From positions 186,001-250,000 of the forward strand of contig JADKCH010000002.1 of assembly GCA_016714685.1 (NCBI GenBank): 64,000 nucleotides of DNA, written 5' to 3'. The notes below the pieces were generated by a model, which saw only the letters and a program-made list of their open reading frames with translations, was not told the DNA's origin and did no database searches. Positions 58,800 to 64,000 of this stretch are shown here, piece after piece (position 1 is the stretch's first letter; each line of letters begins with the position of its first letter). The position numbers and the translations under genes are program-made. The stretch is from Candidatus Geothrix odensensis (GTDB lineage Bacteria > Acidobacteriota > Holophagae > Holophagales > Holophagaceae).

Positions 58800-59755
58800 T
58801 GCACGCACCCGGCCTGCTCGTCGTCACCACCCTCCTGGCGGGGGGACTGGTGACTGTGGGGAGTCAGGCCCTCGGCTTCACCTATCCTCGCCTACGCGTG
58901 GCCATCGGACGGCTGGCCCCCGAGGGCCGCGCCCACCTGTTGAGCCTCATCGCTGGCCTTCCCTGGCTGCTTGCCTTCGGGGCCCTGCTCCTCACCTTCT
59001 TGCCGTCGTTCATCACCATCCCGGGGCTGATCCAGGATCACTGCCTTCCCCACGACCATCACCCCCACCTCTGCCTCCGGCATGGGCTCTGGGCTCCATC
59101 GGGGCAGGCATGGTTGATCCTAGGTGTCTTCGGACTGGCGGGCGGCGCCTTCTGGTTCCGCTTCCTCCGACGCCTCGTGGATGGTCAGCGGCGTGTCCAA
59201 ACCCTGCTCCGCTTGGCCAAGGAGATTGGTGGCTTCCACCTCCTGCCCAGCAGCAAGGCCCTGGCCTTTTCGGCGGGCCTGTTGCGACCGCGCACCCTGC
59301 TCTCCTCGATGGTGATGACCTCCCTGGATGAGGAAGATCTCAAGGTCCTACTGGCCCACGAGACGGCTCATGCCATGCGGCGGGATGCGCTGCGCATGGT
59401 GGTGGCTGAGGCCATGTTGATGGCCGTGCCCCGGCGGGTTCGTCGTGTGCTTCTGGAGGACCTGTCCCTGGCCTGCGAGGAAGCCTGTGACCGGGCGGCG
59501 TTGCCTCAGGCCGGATGTCCGGAACGTATGGCCGAAGTGCTGCTCCGCGTGCAACGGCTTGGCATGGTGACCCCAGCCGGACAGCCCGGTGCCACCGGCT
59601 CCCAGCTTCCCCTCCGGGTCCGCGCCCTGCTCGGAGCCCCGTATCCCCCAACACCTTCGTGGGCCCGACTCCTCTGGTTCAGCCCTCTGCTGATCCTGCT
59701 GGCAGATCCCGTTCACCACGCCGCCGAGACTCTGCTAGGACTCCTCAACCCCTGA
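58799..59755 (+). CDS. M56-family (BlaR1-like) antirepressor protease without penicillin sensor
   Basis: The 318-residue membrane protein has TM helices at about residues 5-22, 48-70 and 100-118 and near the C terminus. The metalloprotease motif is LLAHETAHA, with a later EEACDRAA. Unlike BlaR1 it ends without the penicillin-binding sensor domain. A His/Cys-rich loop between TM segments (DHCLPHDHHPHLCLRH, about residues 79-97) may bind metal and serve as the sensor. It is translationally coupled to the BlaI gene. Confidence 0.83.
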   Translation: MHAPGLLVVTTLLAGGLVTVGSQALGFTYPRLRVAIGRLAPEGRAHLLSLIAGLPWLLAFGALLLTFLPSFITIPGLIQDHCLPHDHHPHLCLRHGLWAPSGQAWLILGVFGLAGGAFWFRFLRRLVDGQRRVQTLLRLAKEIGGFHLLPSSKALAFSAGLLRPRTLLSSMVMTSLDEEDLKVLLAHETAHAMRRDALRMVVAEAMLMAVPRRVRRVLLEDLSLACEEACDRAALPQAGCPERMAEVLLRVQRLGMVTPAGQPGATGSQLPLRVRALLGAPYPPTPSWARLLWFSPLLILLADPVHHAAETLLGLLNP

Positions 59756-59793
59756 CGCTTCCCCAATCCCGTTGATCTGACCCGGTGGTGCCC

Positions 59794-61041
59794 ATGGTTT
59801 TCCAGTCTCGAAGTTTGCTCAAAAGTCCGACCTTGAGTCGGTTTTTGGCGCTGCCCGTCTTGCTCTGTCCCCTGGGCGCCCAGGAAGCGACTCCAGTCCT
59901 GACGGAAGCCCAAGCCATCACCCGCGCCCTGGCCCGCCCCGAATGGCAGGCGCTGACCCAACTCCCCGCCAAGCAGACGGAGGGGGCGGCGCTGGAGGCG
60001 CGGAGCTGGCTCTCGCCAGGCGTCGAGTGGACCCGCGAGCAGTTCAACGGCATCCAGCCCGGTAAGCGGGAGGACACGTTCCTGCTCAGCCAGAGCTTCG
60101 ACATCTCGGGTCGCCGGTTGGCCCGGCGGGATGCGGCCCTCAAGCGGGAAGAGGGAGGCAAGGCGGAGAGCGAACAGCGGGTGGCGGGTGTCGTCGCCCA
60201 GGTGCGCGAAGCGCTCTACGAAGTGTTGGTGGCCCGGGAACGCCTCGCTCGCCTGGAGGGATCCATCTCCCGGGTGGGCCGCTTTCAGGAACGGGTGGAC
60301 CGCCTGCATCAGGCCGGTGAGATGTCCGGCCTCGACCGGGGCCGGGTCCGACGCGAGGTCGAACTTCTGCGGGGGCGCGAAGTGGTCGAACGCTCCCGGC
60401 TGCTCCAGGCCGAGGCCCGGCTGCAGTCCCTGCTCGGAGGAACCCCCGGCACCGTTCAGGGCGATCTCCTCCCCGAGCCGCCTGCGACCCTGGACGCCTA
60501 CGTGGCCGAACAGCCCGGCGCCCCCGCCACCCGTATGGCCTTGGCCCAGGAAGCGGCGGCCCTATCCGACGCCAAGGCCGCTGGACGGTGGGCGCCGGAA
60601 CTCCAGCTCGGCCTGGGCGTGAAGCGGTGGCAGGAGGCTGGGCTCACCGGCAACGGCAACGTGTTCTCTCTGGGGATGACCTTCCCGACGCCGGGGCGCG
60701 TCAACGCAGCCCGGGTCCGGGGCGAGGCTGAGGCCCGTGCGGCCTCCGCCCAGGCGAGGCTCCAGCGCGAACAGGACGGGGCCGAACTCCGCGCCCTCTG
60801 GCAGGCATCCGTGGACCTGCGGGCCTCCGCCGGGCGCATGGCCAAGGAGGCCCTCGCTGATTCAGGACGGGTGGACGCCGCGCTGGATGCCGCCTTTGCC
60901 GCTGGTGAGTTGGATCTCCTGGGACGCCTGGATGGCGCCCGAAGCCTCCTCGAAGCCGAACTGGCCGCCCTAGACCAGGCCCACGCCGCCCGCAGGACCC
61001 GCATCGCCCTTGATCGAATGCTCGGAAAGGTGAACCCATGA
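59794..61041 (+). CDS. TolC-family outer-membrane efflux protein (CzcC-like)
   Basis: The 415-residue protein has a signal peptide (about 30 residues) and the TolC-type repeat of long coiled-coil hairpins (LTEAQAITRALARPEW and LALGEAEARAASAQARLQREQ regions). It would form the outer-membrane duct of the tripartite pump encoded downstream. GTG codons nine and six bases earlier are possible starts. Its stop overlaps the adaptor start (ATGA). Confidence 0.85.
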   Translation: MVFQSRSLLKSPTLSRFLALPVLLCPLGAQEATPVLTEAQAITRALARPEWQALTQLPAKQTEGAALEARSWLSPGVEWTREQFNGIQPGKREDTFLLSQSFDISGRRLARRDAALKREEGGKAESEQRVAGVVAQVREALYEVLVARERLARLEGSISRVGRFQERVDRLHQAGEMSGLDRGRVRREVELLRGREVVERSRLLQAEARLQSLLGGTPGTVQGDLLPEPPATLDAYVAEQPGAPATRMALAQEAAALSDAKAAGRWAPELQLGLGVKRWQEAGLTGNGNVFSLGMTFPTPGRVNAARVRGEAEARAASAQARLQREQDGAELRALWQASVDLRASAGRMAKEALADSGRVDAALDAAFAAGELDLLGRLDGARSLLEAELAALDQAHAARRTRIALDRMLGKVNP

Positions 61042-62609
61042 TCTCCGCCACGTCCAGCCGTCCCATCGCCTGGGGCCTTGCCCTGGGGCTTACCCTCACC
61101 GGCACCCTGGCCTGCAACCGCAAGGAAGTAGCCGACGAACACGCCCACGGAGCCGCAGCCCACGGTCACGAAGCCCCCGAGCGGCCCTCCCTGGCCCCAA
61201 CCATCTACGCCGACGGCATGGAGCTGTTCGTTGAATACGCCGTGCTGGTAGCCGGGGAGACCTCCAACTTCGGGGCCCACCTTACCCACCTGGAGGGCTT
61301 CCAGGCGGTGAAGGACGGTCGCGCCGAGGTGATCCTCACCGGCGCGGGTGGCGAACAGCGGTTCGGTGGAGAGGTTTCGGCCACGCCCGGGATCTTCCGC
61401 ATGGCCCCCAAGCCCAAGACTGCGGGCGAAGTCCAGGTCCGCATCGTGTGGAAGAGCCCCAAGGGCCAGGCCACCTTCGACCTGGGGAAGCATATGGTCT
61501 ACTCCGATCTGGCCACCGCCATGAAGGCCCAGGTGCCCGAGGCCGAGGGCGGAATCTCCTTCCTGAAAGAGCAGCAGTGGAACGTGCACTTCGGGACGAC
61601 CGAGGCGAAACCGCGTCCCCTCTATCAGGGCTTTGAAGCCTACGGGGCCATCCAGGCCGTTCCCGGCGGTGAGGGCCGCGTGCTGGCCCCAGTGGCGGGC
61701 CGCCTCGATGGCCCCACCTTCCCCAACGTGGGGCAGACGGTCAAACAGGGGCAGCGCCTCGCGGGGCTGGTGCCCAAGGCTGGCTTGGATCTCTCCCAGG
61801 GCACCGTGCAACTCGACTTCGAGCGGGCTCGGCTGCGCCATGAACAGACCACGGCCAACCTCGCCCGCATGAAGAGCCTGCTGGAGCAGGACGCAGTCCC
61901 CAAGCGGCGGGTGGAGGAAGCCACCCGCGAAGCGGCCATGGCGGATGCCGAGTTCAAGGTGGCCCAGGCCCGCAAGGACGAGGCCACCCTGGGCAAGGGC
62001 GGCTTGGCCATCGCCCTGACGGCCCCGGTGTCCGGTGTGGTCAGCACCGCGAACGGCGGTCCCGGCATCCAGGTGGCCGAAGGCCAGGAACTCTTCCACA
62101 TCGTGGACATCCGCCGCCTCCGCCTGGAGGTGCAGGTGCCCGAGGCCCAGGCGGGCCGGTTGGCCAAGGTCGCCAGTGTGTGGTTCCAGGCCCCGGGCGT
62201 GCCCGCCATGCTGCTCGACCCCAGCCAGGGGGCCCGGATGCTCGGCCAGGGCGGTGCCATCCACCCCGAGCGCCGGACGGTGCCCTTCCTGGTGGAGTTC
62301 GCCAATCCCACCGGGGCCCTGAAGGTGGGCCACACCGGCAAGGTGTTCGTGCGCGTGGGTAGCCCCAGCCAGGGCCTTGCCATCCCGGCTTCGGCCCTTC
62401 AGGACGAGGACGGCCTCTCCGTGGTGTATGTTCAGGCCGGGGGCGAACGCTTCCTCCGCCGCATCGTGCAGATCGGCGCGAGGGATGGGGACTGGGTGCA
62501 GGTCCTCGGCGGGGTCCAGCCCGGTGAGCGGGTCGTGACCCTGGGCGCCCACCTGGTGCGTCTGGCTGCCAGCTCGGGCAAGGTCCCCGAACATGGCCAT
62601 GCGCACTAG
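61038..62609 (+). CDS. RND periplasmic adaptor (CzcB-like) lipoprotein
   Basis: The 523-residue protein has a lipobox-like LTGTLAC, a His-rich N terminus (EHAHGAAAHGHE), a metal-binding-like beta domain (about residues 55-170), lipoyl and alpha-hairpin domains (about 205-330), and beta-barrel domains. It ends in HGHAH. The extra His segments fit a heavy-metal efflux role. It links TolC and the RND pump. Confidence 0.88.
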   Translation: MISATSSRPIAWGLALGLTLTGTLACNRKEVADEHAHGAAAHGHEAPERPSLAPTIYADGMELFVEYAVLVAGETSNFGAHLTHLEGFQAVKDGRAEVILTGAGGEQRFGGEVSATPGIFRMAPKPKTAGEVQVRIVWKSPKGQATFDLGKHMVYSDLATAMKAQVPEAEGGISFLKEQQWNVHFGTTEAKPRPLYQGFEAYGAIQAVPGGEGRVLAPVAGRLDGPTFPNVGQTVKQGQRLAGLVPKAGLDLSQGTVQLDFERARLRHEQTTANLARMKSLLEQDAVPKRRVEEATREAAMADAEFKVAQARKDEATLGKGGLAIALTAPVSGVVSTANGGPGIQVAEGQELFHIVDIRRLRLEVQVPEAQAGRLAKVASVWFQAPGVPAMLLDPSQGARMLGQGGAIHPERRTVPFLVEFANPTGALKVGHTGKVFVRVGSPSQGLAIPASALQDEDGLSVVYVQAGGERFLRRIVQIGARDGDWVQVLGGVQPGERVVTLGAHLVRLAASSGKVPEHGHAH

Positions 62610-62618
62610 GGGGTTGTG

Positions 62619-64000
62619 ATGCTTGATCGGATCATCCGAACCTCTCTGAACCAACGCTACGTCGTGCTGCTGGTGGCCGTCCTGATGCTCGCCTGGGGCG
62701 GGTGGACGGCGAGCCGAATGCCCGTGGATGTGCTGCCGGATCTCACCGCCCCCACGGTCACCGTCGGCACCGAGGCCCACGGCATGGCCCCCCAGGAAGT
62801 GGAGCGCCTCATCACCCAGCCGGTGGAGAGCGCCATGCAGGGCGCGGCAGGTGTCCGCCGCGTCCGGTCCACCAGCCACGTGGGCCTGTCCCTCGTGCAC
62901 GTCGAGTTCGACTGGGATGTGCCCATCCTCCAAGCCCGGCAGGTCGTCTCCGAACGCCTCCAGGCGGCGGTGGGAGGGCTTCCCCCAGGCACCCCGACGC
63001 CCGTGCTGCTGCCCATCAGCTCTGTCATGGGCGAGATCATGTTCGTGGCCCTGGAGAGCGACCAGCACTCCCCCATGGACATCCGCGCCCAGGCCGACTG
63101 GGAAGTCCGGCGGCGGCTGCTCGCCGTTCCCGGCGTAAGCCAGGTCATCCCCATCGGCGGTGAGGTTCGCCAGTATCAGGTGCTGCTTAAGCAGGACCGC
63201 CTGCTGGCCTACCGGCTCACCGCCGAGGAGGTGGCCGAGGCCGTCAAGAAGTCCGGGGAGAGTTCCTCGGCTGGCTTCCTGGTGCACCAGGGTCAGGAGT
63301 ATCTGATCCATGGCATCGGGCGTCTCCAGGCGGTCTCGGACCTGGAGTCTGCCCTGATCGTCCGCAGGGACGGCCAGCCCGTGAAGGTGAAGGACCTCGC
63401 CGAGGTGAAGATCGGCCCCGCCCTCAAGCGCGGGGAAGGCAGCCACAACGGCAAGCCTGCGGTCATCCTCGCCATTCAGAAGCAACCCGCCGCGAACACC
63501 CTGGAACTGACCAAGCGTCTGGACCAGGTGATGGACGAGATCCAGACCACCCTCCCCAAGGGCATGAAGCTGGAGAAGCACATCTTCCGGCAGGCGAACT
63601 TCATCCAGGTGGCCATCCGCAACGTGGTGGATGCCCTCCGGGACGGCACCCTCCTGGTGATCCTGGTGGTGGGGCTCTTTTTGATGCACACCCGCGCCAC
63701 CCTCATCACCGCCGTGGCCGTGCCCCTCAGCCTCGTGGCGGCGATCCTGGTGCTGAAGGCTTTCGGGGCCACGTTGAATACCATGACGTTGGGTGGCATG
63801 GCCTTGGCCATCGGCGACCTCGTGGACGACGCCATCGTGGACGTGGAGAACGTGCTCCGGCGGCTGCGGGAGAATGCAGCCAAGGCCGTTGAACACCGCA
63901 AGCCGTTCCTCCAGGTGGTCTACAAGGCCAGCATGGAGATCCGCTCCTCCATCGCCTACGCCACAGCCATCATCATCGTGGTCTTCACGCCCATCTTCTT
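62619..64000 (+). CDS. heavy-metal efflux RND pump (CzcA-like), 5' part, runs off the window
   Basis: The frame starts at ATG 62619 and is open to the last base (460 codons). It gives TM1 (VVLLVAVLMLAWGG), the porter domain with DVLPDLTAPTV, and TM2-TM4 with the HME-type motif GDLVDDAIVDVENV, whose acidic residues form the proton path. The metal specificity (Zn/Co/Cd versus Cu/Ag) cannot be read from this part. It is the third gene of the TolC-adaptor-pump operon. Confidence 0.92.
   Translation, partial: MLDRIIRTSLNQRYVVLLVAVLMLAWGGWTASRMPVDVLPDLTAPTVTVGTEAHGMAPQEVERLITQPVESAMQGAAGVRRVRSTSHVGLSLVHVEFDWDVPILQARQVVSERLQAAVGGLPPGTPTPVLLPISSVMGEIMFVALESDQHSPMDIRAQADWEVRRRLLAVPGVSQVIPIGGEVRQYQVLLKQDRLLAYRLTAEEVAEAVKKSGESSSAGFLVHQGQEYLIHGIGRLQAVSDLESALIVRRDGQPVKVKDLAEVKIGPALKRGEGSHNGKPAVILAIQKQPAANTLELTKRLDQVMDEIQTTLPKGMKLEKHIFRQANFIQVAIRNVVDALRDGTLLVILVVGLFLMHTRATLITAVAVPLSLVAAILVLKAFGATLNTMTLGGMALAIGDLVDDAIVDVENVLRRLRENAAKAVEHRKPFLQVVYKASMEIRSSIAYATAIIIVVFTPIF

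Noticed and set aside
60498..63896. 1132-codon open frame on the - strand
   Set aside because: Antisense to the TolC, adaptor and RND genes, which have strong motifs; composition is Gly/His/Leu-rich shadow sequence.
34210..64000. tRNA-His 3' end duplicated as an attachment site
   Set aside because: I looked for a second copy of the T-arm/acceptor sequence within the window and did not find one; it could lie beyond the right edge.

Overview
The window is high-GC DNA packed with short-spaced bacterial genes. Gene content (DUF5916 and CHAD proteins, a pseudo-receiver coiled-coil protein of FrzS/AglZ type, AmgK/MurU, a TtrA-like reductase) and codon use suggest a Gram-negative acidobacterium, most likely of the Holophaga/Geothrix group. 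This placement is inferred from gene style only; no marker phylogeny was run.

Positions 1-34.3 kb look like core chromosome: a DUF5916 outer-membrane protein, uvrA, a CHAD protein coupled to a sensor histidine kinase, murI-prmA, a sigma-54 activator, two tandem thioredoxin-fold proteins, a PafA-like phosphatase, a sirtuin, a GH31 glycosidase, a CocE/NonD hydrolase operon, a large streptogramin-lyase-like lipoprotein, the peptidoglycan-recycling pair amgK/murU, a CNNM/CBS protein, a pseudo-receiver coiled-coil protein, a DegP/HtrA protease and tRNA-His. The 3' end of the kinase gene runs into about 245 bases of nearly pure G, which looks like a sequence or assembly artefact. Four copies of an intergenic repeat family with nested inverted repeats lie at 18.2, 21.4, 22.0 and 28.0 kb.

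Positions 34.3-45.2 kb, just after tRNA-His, look like a mobile or accessory segment. It carries a compact operon of unknown genes coupled through TTGA overlaps, a BamE/SHOCT lipoprotein, a conserved-looking 38-residue protein, a free-standing group-II-like reverse transcriptase behind an excisionase-like HTH gene, two tyrosine recombinases with an HTH gene overlapping both, and a Fic protein behind a perfect 25-bp palindrome.

Positions 45.3-64 kb form a metal/metalloid island. A rightward operon (arsR, arsP, two thioredoxins, an ArsG/CcdA-like permease, a rhodanese) converges on a leftward operon (arsR, arsM, acr3, rhodanese-ArsC fusion). Together these would cover inorganic arsenic (reduction, export, methylation) and export of organoarsenicals. 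Then come a TtrA/TtrB-like molybdoenzyme with its own tatA and a divergent Rrf2 regulator, a His-rich CDF transporter, a BlaI/M56 regulatory pair, and a CzcCBA-type efflux system whose RND pump runs off the right edge.
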